Shown here: piece by piece, positions 7,771-16,019 of the stretch | How positions within the stretch are numbered: position 1 is the first letter of the stretch | Layout: each line of letters begins with the position of its first letter | From: Citrobacter sp. Marseille-Q6884 | Lineage (GTDB): Bacteria > Pseudomonadota > Gammaproteobacteria > Enterobacterales > Enterobacteriaceae | Assembly: GCF_945906775.1 (NCBI RefSeq) | Contig: NZ_CAMDRE010000001.1 | Location: 310,001-374,000, forward strand | DNA: 64,000 bases | Direction of reading: 5' to 3' | Notes under the pieces: model-generated | Databases searched by the model: none | The model's input: only the letters and a program-made list of their open reading frames with translations | Told to the model about the DNA's origin: nothing | Made by a program: the position numbers and the translations under genes

Positions 7771-9291
7771 CTACATAATGGCATTCATTGTCCACGGCAC
7801 GAATTCCAGGCTGCCATAGCCAAACTTCTCACTTTTTGTTTTTTGCCCTGAGGCCATTGCCAAGACATGGGCATAAAGTCGCTCACCCGCATGAGCGATA
7901 GTTTCAGTACCTTCCGCTACATCGCCGCAGTTAAGATCCATATCTTCCTGCTGGCGTTGCCATAACGCATTGTTGGTCGCGATTTTCAGCGAGGGGGTCG
8001 GCTTACTGCCAAACGCAGAGCCTCGGCCGGTGGTAAAGCAGAGCAAATTAGCCCCTCCGGCAATTTGACCGGTCACCGCCATGGGGTCATACCCTGGGGT
8101 ATCCATAAACACCAATCCTTTCGCCGTAACAGGTTCCGCGTATTCATACACTTCTACGAGGTTTGACGTGCCGCCTTTAGCAATACCGCCCAATGATTTT
8201 TCCAGAACGGTTGTTAATCCTCCCGCTTTGTTACCTGCTGAGGGGTTGTTATTCATTTCGCTTTTCGTTCTGCCGCAATAGTCCTCCCACCATTTAATGC
8301 GAGCGATGAGCTTCTGACCCACTTCAGGGGTGACAGCCCTGCGCGTCAATAAATGCTCTGCGCCGAAAATCTCTGAAGTTTCAGACAAAATGGCCGTGCC
8401 GCCCTGCTGAACAATTTTGTCGGCCACATACCCAAGCACAGGGTTGGCGGAAATACCGGAGTAGCTATCAGAACCCCCGCACTCTAATGCCAGGATTATC
8501 TCACTCACTGGCACAGGCTCGCGGGTAATATTGTTGGCTTCGGGCAACATGGCATCGATGATCGCGATCCCTTTATCGATCGTTTTTTGCGTGCCCCCCG
8601 TCTCCTGAATCGTCAAACTATGCAGTAACTTGCCCTCCTCAAGTCCTTCCGTCTGGATGAGGTCTTTAATCTGGTTTGACTCGCAACCAAGGCCAATAAT
8701 TACAACACCGGCGAAATTCACATGCCGCGCATAGCCGCTCAGTGTACGGCGCATAACTGCCATAGTTTCACTGTTAAATCCAAATGCACAGCCAAAGCTT
8801 TGTGGCAAGGCAACAACGCCATCAACCTGAGGGTATTTATCCAGCCCGACTTTCTTATAGTGATCTTCAATTGCTCTGGCGACGGTGGCGCTACAGTTAA
8901 CAGAAGTCAGAATGCCAATGAAATTTCGTGTTGCGACACGACCATCCCGCCGACGAATACCCATGAAGGTGTCAATTTTTTCAGCAGCTGGCAGCACAAC
9001 TGTGTCTTTGCCAAAGGCGTAATCGCGGGTAAAGTCCCCCATACTTAAATTATGCGTATGGACATGATCGCCCTGCCTAATTTCTTGCGAAGCAAAACCA
9101 ATGACCTGGCCATAACGTTTTACTGCTTCACCAACGGCGATATCACGTAGTGCAATTTTATGCCCCGCAGGAATATCTACATTCACCGTAGTCTCCTCGT
9201 GCGCCAGCCAGGTGCCTCCCGTCACAGGAAAGCGGGCAACGACAACATCATCATTGCTGTTTATTTTAATCACTGGATAAGCCGTATTCAT
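7771..9291 (-). CDS. UxaA/GarD family sugar-acid dehydratase
   Basis: A 506-residue altronate/galactarate dehydratase-type enzyme, full length. The N-terminal SAF domain covers about residues 1-95 (HKIALRDIAVGEAVKRYG, GDHVHTHNL). The catalytic C-terminal part begins near residue 110 with IRRDGRVATRNFIGI and contains GLGCESNQI, LALECGGSDSYSGISANP near 275 and SETSEIFGAEHLL near 305. These motifs are conserved in iron-dependent UxaA and GarD, which remove water from an aldonic or aldaric acid to give a 2-keto-3-deoxy acid. It lies between the PdxA-like and aldolase genes on one strand. Altronate itself is unlikely to be the only candidate, since no uronate isomerase genes are nearby. Class certain, substrate unknown. 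Confidence 0.88.
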   Translation of the reverse strand: MNTAYPVIKINSNDDVVVARFPVTGGTWLAHEETTVNVDIPAGHKIALRDIAVGEAVKRYGQVIGFASQEIRQGDHVHTHNLSMGDFTRDYAFGKDTVVLPAAEKIDTFMGIRRRDGRVATRNFIGILTSVNCSATVARAIEDHYKKVGLDKYPQVDGVVALPQSFGCAFGFNSETMAVMRRTLSGYARHVNFAGVVIIGLGCESNQIKDLIQTEGLEEGKLLHSLTIQETGGTQKTIDKGIAIIDAMLPEANNITREPVPVSEIILALECGGSDSYSGISANPVLGYVADKIVQQGGTAILSETSEIFGAEHLLTRRAVTPEVGQKLIARIKWWEDYCGRTKSEMNNNPSAGNKAGGLTTVLEKSLGGIAKGGTSNLVEVYEYAEPVTAKGLVFMDTPGYDPMAVTGQIAGGANLLCFTTGRGSAFGSKPTPSLKIATNNALWQRQQEDMDLNCGDVAEGTETIAHAGERLYAHVLAMASGQKTKSEKFGYGSLEFVPWTMNAIM

Positions 9292-9327
9292 CTTAATAAA
9301 GCCTCAAGAATCCTGTAATGATTGTGC

Positions 9328-9356
9328 TTCAGGCTAGCGGGAAACCATAGCCTGAA
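9328..9356. repeat. Intercistronic hairpin between aldolase and dehydratase genes
   Basis: TTCAGGCTA (9328-9336) and TAGCCTGAA (9348-9356) form a perfect 9-bp stem with an 11-base loop. No U tract follows, so mRNA processing or stability is more likely than termination. Confidence 0.5.
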
Positions 9357-9377
9357 ATCCTCCGGAGCAACTACCGG

Positions 9378-10289
9378 TTAGTCAGCGATAACCTCTGCAG
9401 CCCGAAGAATACTTCTGGCTTGTTCGATTTTTTCTGCCGATAATTTCAACGTCGGCGCAATGACCTCAGTAGATATATTCATCCCGGTTGCTTTAATACA
9501 TTCTTTAATAACGCCAAAGAAAGGAGACTCAATCGCATAAAGCGAGGACAGTTTCGCCAGCACGCGTTGTTTCTTAAACGCCTCTTCATAATCCTTTTCC
9601 ATGAAGGCCTTATATATGCCCCCGGTAATCTCTGGCGCAATATTAAACGTTGCCGGGATACCGCCATTTCCCCCGAGGATCAGGGTATCAAGCATATATT
9701 CGTCGTATCCTGAAAACACAATAAAATCGCGGCGAAATGCATGTACGCGGTTAATTACTTCTCGCGTATGGCTGATGTTATCAATCGTGTCTTTAATACC
9801 GACAATATTAGGCACGTCGCGAGCAAGGCGTTCAATCACCTCCAGACCAATATCCTGTCCCGTTAACGCTGGAAAGTTATACAACATAACAGGGGTCTTC
9901 AGGTTTTCGGCAACGGTACGATAGTGTTGATAGATATAATCAGCATTTAAGATGGCATAGTAAGGATTCACAACCAGTACCGCATCTGCTCCATGTTGTT
10001 GAGCATGTAACCCATATTCAATGGTTTCGCGGGTGCCTGGCGCTGCAATACCTATCATCACCGGAACGCGCCCGTTCACATAGTTCAGCGCAAATTCAGT
10101 GACATCCAATCGCATCTGATATGCCATGTGACAAAACTCGCCACCGCTCCCAAGAATGAGTACACCGTGAGCGCCATCATTAATGACTTTATCAAGCATG
10201 GCCCCCATTCCAATGCGATCCAGTTGACCTTCAGAAGTCACAATCGTCGGAACGGGAGGGAAAACCCCTTTAAACTTATCAAGATTCAT
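9378..10289 (-). CDS. DapA/YagE family 2-keto-3-deoxy acid aldolase
   Basis: A 303-residue (beta/alpha)8 lyase of the dihydrodipicolinate synthase / N-acetylneuraminate lyase superfamily. The pyruvate carboxylate motif is GSGGEF (near residue 48). The Schiff-base Lys is in VGIKDT (near 168) and the catalytic Tyr in LYNFPALTG (near 139). The sequence resembles YagE/YjhH, which cleave 2-keto-3-deoxy acids to pyruvate and an aldehyde, more than biosynthetic DapA. It is the first gene of the minus-strand operon and is divergent from the GldA-like gene. In the context of the dehydratase it likely cleaves that enzyme's product, and the aldehyde could then be reduced by the divergent dehydrogenase. 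This pathway order is inference. Confidence 0.85.
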   Translation of the reverse strand: MNLDKFKGVFPPVPTIVTSEGQLDRIGMGAMLDKVINDGAHGVLILGSGGEFCHMAYQMRLDVTEFALNYVNGRVPVMIGIAAPGTRETIEYGLHAQQHGADAVLVVNPYYAILNADYIYQHYRTVAENLKTPVMLYNFPALTGQDIGLEVIERLARDVPNIVGIKDTIDNISHTREVINRVHAFRRDFIVFSGYDEYMLDTLILGGNGGIPATFNIAPEITGGIYKAFMEKDYEEAFKKQRVLAKLSSLYAIESPFFGVIKECIKATGMNISTEVIAPTLKLSAEKIEQARSILRAAEVIAD

Positions 10290-10302
10290 TTTATCACGCC
10301 TT

Positions 10303-10318
10303 GTTCCATATACAGAAC
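10303..10318. promoter_or_regulatory. Operator-like palindrome A (aldolase side)
   Basis: GTTCCATATACAGAAC, an imperfect 16-base palindrome, ends 14 bases before the aldolase start and lies about +12 to +27 from the predicted transcription start. It shares 13 of 16 positions with palindrome B, which argues for one regulator, probably the IclR-type protein of the cluster. Confidence 0.6.
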
Positions 10319-10571
10319 CAATGTTCTACCCAGAGAATTATTCTCCCATTCAGATGCAGAATCAACCGCTATTTGCAATTGCCAGATAATAGTGCGTGTT
10401 TATGTGATCTTCCCCACCTTATTTATAAAATGTTAATAGTTACATATTCGCAACAATTGATATGGGAATAATTTCATGTCGCCACTCGCTAAATAAATAT
10501 TACATTCTTATTAATTCAGCAGTTGACGACATCACGATATAGGATAACTATAAATACAACCCAGAACTAAT

Positions 10572-10587
10572 GTTCCATGTATGGAAC
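10572..10587. promoter_or_regulatory. Operator-like palindrome B (GldA-like side)
   Basis: GTTCCATGTATGGAAC is a 16-base palindrome with perfect 7-base arms, 22 bases before the start of the GldA-like gene and about +15 to +30 from its predicted transcription start. Position and sequence mirror palindrome A. Confidence 0.65.
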
Positions 10588-10609
10588 TTCTATTTTATAA
10601 GGAAACATT

Positions 10610-11710
10610 ATGATTACTACTGCTATTTTCCCCGGACGCTACGTACAAGGTGCAGGTGCTATAGAACACTCTCTAGCCGACGAAATCCTTAGGTTGGGTA
10701 ATAAAGCATTGATACTGCAGGACCCTATCGTTAACAAGAAAATGGGAGACGAAATTAATAATGCACTGGCAGGAAAACTTAGTTATCACGTTGAGATTTT
10801 TAATAGTGAATGTTCAGATGAAGAAATAAATCGGGTCTCTCATCTTGCAGAGAATTGCGGGGCAGAAATTATTGTCGGTATTGGTGGAGGCAAAACGCTG
10901 GATACTGCGAAAGCGACTGGTGCATCATTAAAACGACCTATTGTTATTGTCCCCACACTGGCCTCTACCGATGCCCCGTGCAGTTCTCTAGTGGTTATTT
11001 ACACATCAGAAGGGCAATTTAAGCGTTATCTGATGATCCCGCGTAATCCAGATGTGGTGTTGGTCGATACGGCTGTTATTGCACAGGCTCCGGTACGATT
11101 TCTGTTGTCCGGGATTGGTGATGCACTGGCGACCTGGTTCGAAGCGGAAGATTGCCGGATCAAGCAAGCAGGTAATATGACCGGACACCAGGGCCCTATG
11201 ACAGCATTCAGTCTGGCCCGCCTGTGTTTTGATACGCTACTGAAGTATGGTGTACAGGCCAAAAATGCCTGTGAGCAGCAAAAAGTCACGCCAGCACTTG
11301 AGCATGTTATTGAGGCCAATACGTTACTTTCCGGTCTCGGGTTTGAAAGCGGAGGTCTGGCAGCCGCTCATGCTATTCATAACGGGCTAACAGTATTACC
11401 GCAGACGCATCACTACTGGCATGGTGAAAAAGTCACATTTGGTACGCTTGCCATGTTAATGCTGACAGATCGCGATCCAGAGCTCATTTCCACGGTATAT
11501 AATTTCTGCCTTGATCTGGGACTACCGACCACGCTCGAGGATATTGGTTTGCAGGATGTCAGCGATGAAGAACTATTCAAAGCGGCGGAAGCAGCCTGTC
11601 TGCCTGGTGAGACAATGCATAATGAACCCTACGAGGTGACACCGACCAACGTCTTGGCGGCAATGCGTGCGGCCGATGCGGAGGGGCGTCGTCTGAAAAC
11701 TCTACGCTAA
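10610..11710 (+). CDS. GldA-like iron/zinc-containing alcohol dehydrogenase
   Basis: A 366-residue group III alcohol dehydrogenase, very similar in length and motifs to glycerol dehydrogenase GldA (367). The NAD site is GIGGGKTLDTAKA (near residue 93). Asp and two His that bind the metal are in GIGDALATWFEA (near 170), HAIHNGL (near 254) and YWHGEKV (near 271). TLASTDAPCSSLVVIYT matches the GldA core. It is a paralogue, since true gldA lies elsewhere in enterobacteria. Divergent from the aldolase gene and sharing its operator type, it probably interconverts a hydroxy-aldehyde or ketone product with its alcohol. The start ATG follows AAGGAAAC. Function within the pathway is inference. Confidence 0.85.
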   Translation: MITTAIFPGRYVQGAGAIEHSLADEILRLGNKALILQDPIVNKKMGDEINNALAGKLSYHVEIFNSECSDEEINRVSHLAENCGAEIIVGIGGGKTLDTAKATGASLKRPIVIVPTLASTDAPCSSLVVIYTSEGQFKRYLMIPRNPDVVLVDTAVIAQAPVRFLLSGIGDALATWFEAEDCRIKQAGNMTGHQGPMTAFSLARLCFDTLLKYGVQAKNACEQQKVTPALEHVIEANTLLSGLGFESGGLAAAHAIHNGLTVLPQTHHYWHGEKVTFGTLAMLMLTDRDPELISTVYNFCLDLGLPTTLEDIGLQDVSDEELFKAAEAACLPGETMHNEPYEVTPTNVLAAMRAADAEGRRLKTLR

Positions 11711-11749
11711 TCGTGACCTGTTGTGATCCTTTTCGCGATAGCATTCAAA

Positions 11750-11787
11750 AATGAACAGCCGGAAACGATATGTCCCGGTTGTTCATT
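11750..11787 (-). terminator. Terminator of ygfF (possibly bidirectional)
   Basis: AATGAACAGCCGG (11750-11762) pairs with CCGGTTGTTCATT (11775-11787). On the minus strand the stem is followed by TTTTTG, which fits termination of ygfF transcription. It may also serve the convergent GldA-like gene. Confidence 0.7.
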
Positions 11788-11793
11788 AAAAGA

Positions 11794-12537
11794 TTACTTA
11801 CCCCCCGCAAGTTCAAGAAAACTTCCGGTGACATAAGACGCCTTGTCGCTTAACAACCACACTATCGCCTGCGCCACCTCTTCTGGCTGCCCGCCGCGCT
11901 GCATGGGTAGCATCGACTTCACGCGATCGACTCGACCTGGCTCACCGCCAGAGGCGTGCATTTCTGTGTAGATAAGACCAGGACGTACGCAGTTTACACG
12001 AATACCTTGCGCCGCCACTTCCAGCGCCAGTCCGGTCGTCAGTGTATCAACCGCCCCTTTCGACGCCGCGTAATCGATATACTCAAACGGTGCGCCAAGC
12101 CGCGATGCCGCCGAGGAGACATTCACAATCGCCCCGCCCTGACCGCCGTGCTTTAAAGACATCCGCTTTACCGCTTCCCGACAACAGAGAAAGTACCCCG
12201 TAACGTTGGTCGCCAGTACCCGATTAATTCGCTCGGCAGTGAAATTTTCGACTGTACTTTGTTCAAATAAAATACCGGCATTATTCACCAGCGCAGCCAG
12301 TGGTTCGCCTTGCTGGTCGATGGCTTCGAACATCGCCATAACCTGGCGTTCATCACTGATATCCGCCTGCAGCGCAAATGCCTTACCCCCTGCGGCAACT
12401 ATCGCGTTCACCACCTCGGTTGCGGCACGAATGTTGTGATGAAAGTTAACCGCGACCGTATACCCTTCTGACGCCAACTGTAATGCCGTTGCGCGCCCGA
12501 TCCCCCGACTCCCGCCCGTCACCAACGCAATTGCCAT
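11794..12537 (-). CDS. ygfF: SDR family oxidoreductase YgfF
   Basis: A 247-residue short-chain dehydrogenase/reductase. The NAD(P)-binding TGGSRGIG is at residues 7-14, NNAG near 86, the catalytic Ser in VNVSSAASRLG and the Tyr-x3-Lys in YIDYAASKGA (near 155-160). The C terminus SFLELAGGK matches the FabG-like type. The frame extends 11 codons further to 12570, but the ATG at 12537 follows GGGGAAC and gives the same length as E. coli YgfF (annotated glucose-1-dehydrogenase-like). The physiological substrate is not known. It lies downstream of gcvP, from which a strong terminator separates it. Confidence 0.92.
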   Translation of the reverse strand: MAIALVTGGSRGIGRATALQLASEGYTVAVNFHHNIRAATEVVNAIVAAGGKAFALQADISDERQVMAMFEAIDQQGEPLAALVNNAGILFEQSTVENFTAERINRVLATNVTGYFLCCREAVKRMSLKHGGQGGAIVNVSSAASRLGAPFEYIDYAASKGAVDTLTTGLALEVAAQGIRVNCVRPGLIYTEMHASGGEPGRVDRVKSMLPMQRGGQPEEVAQAIVWLLSDKASYVTGSFLELAGGK

Positions 12538-12551
12538 AAATGTTCCCCAAT

Positions 12552-12583
12552 AAAAAAGCCGGGTGCGCATGCGCGCACCCGGC
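12552..12583 (-). terminator. Rho-independent terminator of the gcvTHP operon
   Basis: GCCGGGTGCGC and GCGCACCCGGC (within 12558-12583) form an 11-bp GC-rich stem. On the minus strand six U residues follow (12552-12557). The stem also resembles a REP palindrome. Confidence 0.85.
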
Positions 12584-12604
12584 CTACGTTGAATACACTA
12601 AGTA

Positions 12605-15478
12605 TTACTGATATTCGCTCATTGGCACGCAGGAGCAGAACAGATTACGGTCACCGTACACGTCATCAAGACGTTTCACTGTTGGCCAGTACTTGTTCGC
12701 GACGCCCGCCGGGAAGACCGCAATTTCACGGCTATAGCCATGATTCCACTCGGCCACCAGCTCGTTCTGCGTATGCGGTGAGTTAACCAGCGGGTTATCT
12801 TCCAGCGACCATTCACCGGCTTTCACGCGATCGATCTCTGCACGAATAGCCAGCATCGCATTGATAAAGCGATCCAGTTCGACTTTGCTTTCAGACTCCG
12901 TCGGCTCCACCATCAGCGTACCCGCGACCGGGAAAGACATGGTCGGCGCGTGGAATCCGTAGTCGATCAAACGCTTGGCAATGTCGAGCTCGCTGATACC
13001 GGTCTCTTCTTTCAGTGGACGAATGTCGAGAATACACTCGTGCGCCACACGACCATCGCGACCGGTATACAGCACCGGATAAGCATCTTTCAGACGGCTG
13101 GCAATGTAGTTGGCGTTAAGAATCGCCACCTGGCTTGCCTGCTTCAGCCCTTCTGCGCCCATCATGCGGATGTACATCCAGCTGATTGGCAGAATAGAGG
13201 CGCTACCGAACGGTGCGGCAGAAACCGCGCCCTGACGGGTGAGCATCCCTTCAATCTGTACCACGCTGTGGCCCGGAACAAACGGCGCCAGGTGCGATTT
13301 AACACCGATCGGCCCCATACCCGGACCGCCGCCGCCGTGCGGAATGCAGAAGGTTTTATGCAAGTTGAGGTGCGAGACATCCGCGCCAATAAAGCCCGGA
13401 GAGGTGATACCCACCTGGGCGTTCATGTTTGCGCCGTCCAGGTAAACCTGGCCGCCAAACTGGTGCACGATTTCGCAGACTTCACGAATGGTCTCTTCAT
13501 ACACACCGTGAGTAGACGGGTAGGTCACCATGATGCAGGAGAGGTTTTCGCCTGATTGCGCTGCTTTCTCACGCAGGTCAGCCAGGTCGATATTGCCGTT
13601 CTTATCGCAAGCTACGACCACCACCTGCATGCCCGCCATCTGTGCGGAAGCCGGGTTGGTACCGTGAGCGGACGCCGGGATCAGGCAGATATCGCGATGA
13701 CCTTCGTTACGGCTTTCGTGATAATGACGAATCGCCAGCAGACCCGCGTATTCCCCCTGTGCGCCGGAGTTCGGCTGCATACAGACGGCGTCGTAACCGG
13801 TCAGTTTTACCAGCCAGTCAGAAAGCTGACCGATCATCTGGTGGTAACCTTCTGCCTGCTCTGGCGGGCAGAACGGATGCAGTTCAGCGAATTCAGGCCA
13901 GGTAATTGGGATCATCTCCGCAGCCGCGTTCAGCTTCATAGTGCACGAACCCAGCGGAATCATCGCCTGGTTCAGCGCCAGATCTTTACGCTCCAGCGAG
14001 TGCATATAGCGCATCATCTCGGTTTCGCTGTGATAGCGATTGAACACCGGGTGGCTGAGGATCGCATCGTCACGCAGCATGCAGTCCTGAATGGAACGGC
14101 TGTCGAGCGCCACGTCTTTATCCAGTGCATCGATGTTCAGGCCATGGTTGTCACCCAGCAGAACATTGAACAGCTGCACCACATTTTCACGGGTGGTGGT
14201 TTCGTCGAGCGTGATACCTACCGCGTTATGAATATCACTGCGCAGGTTGATTTCTGCCGCTTCAGCACGCGCCAGCACAGAAGCTTTGTCCGCCACTTCG
14301 ACACAAAGGGTGTCGAAGTAGTGCGCATGACGCAGCTTCAGCCCTTTCTGTTGTAAGCCCGCCGCCAGAATATCGGTCAGGCGGTGGATGCGGTTGGCAA
14401 TGCGTTTCAGACCAACCGGACCATGATAAACGGCATACAGGCTGGCGATGTTGGCCAGCAGAACCTGCGAGGTACAAATGTTGGAGTTCGCTTTCTCGCG
14501 GCGGATGTGCTGCTCGCGAGTTTGCATCGCCATGCGCAGTGCGGTATTCCCCGCAGCATCTTTGGAAACACCGATAATACGGCCTGGCATGGAGCGTTTG
14601 AATTCGTCTTTTGCAGCAAAGAATGCCGCATGCGGGCCACCGTAGCCCATCGGTACGCCAAAGCGCTGGGCAGAGCCGAAGACAATGTCTGCGCCCTGTT
14701 TGCCCGGGGCAGTCAGCAGCACCAGAGCCATGAAATCAGCGGCTACGCTAACAACGACTTTACGAGATTTCAGCTCAGCAATCAGCTTGCTGTAGTCATG
14801 AACTTCACCGGTGGTGCCAACCTGCTGCAACAGCACGCCGAAGACGTCCTGGTGCTCCAGCGCTTTTGCAGCGTCATCGACGATGACATCAAAGCCAAAG
14901 GTTTCCGCACGGGTGCGTACGACATCCAGCGTTTGCGGATGAACATCAGAAGCCACGAAGAAACGGTTAGCATTTTTCAGTTTGCTGACGCGTTTTGCCA
15001 TCGCCATGGCTTCAGCGGCAGCGGTTGCTTCATCCAACAGAGAAGCAGAGGCCATGTCCAGACCCGTCAAATCCAGCGTGACCTGTTGGAAGTTCAACAG
15101 TGCTTCCAGGCGCCCCTGGGAGACTTCTGGTTGATACGGCGTATACGCGGTGTACCAGCCCGGGTTTTCCAGCATGTTACGCAGAATAACCGGCGGCAAC
15201 TGCACGGCGGTATAGCCCATGCCAATGTAGGACGTGAAGCGCTTGTTACGCCCGGCGATGGCTTTTAATTCAGCCAGCGCAGCGTATTCGGTCGCCGCCT
15301 CGCCCACCTGCGGCGGAGTGTCGAGCTGAATGTCTTTCGGCACAATCTGGCCGATCAGCGCGTTTAACGACTCGGCGCCAACTGCATTCAGCATCTCTTG
15401 CTGCTGCGTGGCGTCCGGTCCGATGTGGCGTTCAATGAAAGCGCCGCTGTTTTCAAGCTGGCTTAACGTCTGTGTCAT
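12605..15478 (-). CDS. gcvP: Glycine dehydrogenase (decarboxylating), P protein
   Basis: A 957-residue PLP enzyme, the same length as E. coli GcvP. It decarboxylates glycine and transfers the aminomethyl group to the lipoyl arm of GcvH. The protein is the fused two-half type: the N-terminal half is PLP-free-like and the C-terminal half carries the PLP Lys in NLHKTFCIPHGGGGPG (near residue 708). Other family sequences include GYTAVQLPPVILRN near residue 94 and PLGSCTMKLNAA near 490. It is the last gene of gcvT-gcvH-gcvP, separated from gcvH by a double REP element. Expression is expected to follow the gcvT promoter (GcvA, PurR, Lrp). Confidence 0.98.
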   Translation of the reverse strand: MTQTLSQLENSGAFIERHIGPDATQQQEMLNAVGAESLNALIGQIVPKDIQLDTPPQVGEAATEYAALAELKAIAGRNKRFTSYIGMGYTAVQLPPVILRNMLENPGWYTAYTPYQPEVSQGRLEALLNFQQVTLDLTGLDMASASLLDEATAAAEAMAMAKRVSKLKNANRFFVASDVHPQTLDVVRTRAETFGFDVIVDDAAKALEHQDVFGVLLQQVGTTGEVHDYSKLIAELKSRKVVVSVAADFMALVLLTAPGKQGADIVFGSAQRFGVPMGYGGPHAAFFAAKDEFKRSMPGRIIGVSKDAAGNTALRMAMQTREQHIRREKANSNICTSQVLLANIASLYAVYHGPVGLKRIANRIHRLTDILAAGLQQKGLKLRHAHYFDTLCVEVADKASVLARAEAAEINLRSDIHNAVGITLDETTTRENVVQLFNVLLGDNHGLNIDALDKDVALDSRSIQDCMLRDDAILSHPVFNRYHSETEMMRYMHSLERKDLALNQAMIPLGSCTMKLNAAAEMIPITWPEFAELHPFCPPEQAEGYHQMIGQLSDWLVKLTGYDAVCMQPNSGAQGEYAGLLAIRHYHESRNEGHRDICLIPASAHGTNPASAQMAGMQVVVVACDKNGNIDLADLREKAAQSGENLSCIMVTYPSTHGVYEETIREVCEIVHQFGGQVYLDGANMNAQVGITSPGFIGADVSHLNLHKTFCIPHGGGGPGMGPIGVKSHLAPFVPGHSVVQIEGMLTRQGAVSAAPFGSASILPISWMYIRMMGAEGLKQASQVAILNANYIASRLKDAYPVLYTGRDGRVAHECILDIRPLKEETGISELDIAKRLIDYGFHAPTMSFPVAGTLMVEPTESESKVELDRFINAMLAIRAEIDRVKAGEWSLEDNPLVNSPHTQNELVAEWNHGYSREIAVFPAGVANKYWPTVKRLDDVYGDRNLFCSCVPMSEYQ

Positions 15479-15528
15479 GGGCGATGGTTCCTGAAACGTG
15501 CAGTGAATCGTGATTGTCTCTGTCTGCG

Positions 15529-15600
15529 TGCCCGGTGGCGCTTACACTGACCGGGCCTACGCTCTGTAAGCCGGATAAGCACAACGCTATCCGGCATAAG
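15529..15600. repeat. Two REP palindromes (BIME) between gcvH and gcvP
   Basis: Two GC-rich palindromic units follow each other. The first pairs CCCGGT with ACCGGG and the second pairs GCCGGATAAGC with GCTATCCGGC. This is the usual REP arrangement, here inside the gcv operon, where such elements stabilise upstream mRNA. Confidence 0.75.
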
Positions 15601-15605
15601 CGTAT

Positions 15606-15995
15606 TTATTCGTCTTCTAACAAAGCTTCGTATGCGGTCGCATCCAGCAGCGACTCAATTTCGCTTTCATCGCTGGCTTTAATTTTGAAGATCCAGCCGC
15701 CGGCATACGGTTCGCTGTTTACCAGTTCCGGGGAGTCGCTGAGCGCGTCGTTCACCGCAACAATCTCACCGCCTACTGGCGCATAGATGTCAGAAGCCGC
15801 TTTGACGGATTCTGCAACGGCGCAGTCATCGCCCGCGCTGACGGTGGCGCCGACTTCCGGCAGGTCAACGAAAACCATATCGCCCAGCAGCTCCTGAGCA
15901 TGTTCGGTGATACCAACGGTGTAGGAACCGTCAGCTTCTTTACGCAGCCATTCGTGTTCTTTGCTGTATTTCAGTTCTGCAGGTACGTTGCTCAT
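15606..15995 (-). CDS. gcvH: Glycine cleavage system H protein
   Basis: A 129-residue lipoyl carrier. The lipoylated Lys is in AVAESVKAASD (about residue 65). GcvH shuttles the aminomethyl group between GcvP, GcvT and the lipoamide dehydrogenase Lpd. It is acidic, small and cytoplasmic, with the hammerhead lipoyl domain taking up most of its length. It sits 24 bases after gcvT and is clearly co-transcribed with it. Length and sequence match E. coli GcvH (129). Confidence 0.98.
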   Translation of the reverse strand: MSNVPAELKYSKEHEWLRKEADGSYTVGITEHAQELLGDMVFVDLPEVGATVSAGDDCAVAESVKAASDIYAPVGGEIVAVNDALSDSPELVNSEPYAGGWIFKIKASDESEIESLLDATAYEALLEDE

Positions 15996-16019
15996 TAATC
16001 AATCTCCAAAAAGGATGAA

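Larger units (their letters stand above)
10290..10609. promoter_or_regulatory. Divergent control region of the sugar-acid cluster
   Basis: A 320-base AT-rich gap between the aldolase gene (minus) and the GldA-like gene (plus). On the minus strand a TTGATT (10360-10365) and AATAAT (10337-10342) pair with a 17-base spacer is a good sigma-70 promoter. On the plus strand TTGACG (10523-10528) precedes a TAACTA/AACTAT -10 near 10545-10551. A CRP-like half-site TGTGATCT lies at 10403-10410. Two matching palindromes sit downstream of each predicted start and are listed separately. Confidence 0.55.

Noticed and set aside
14384..15268. 294-codon open frame antisense to gcvP
   Set aside because: Shadow of gcvP with no recognisable motif.
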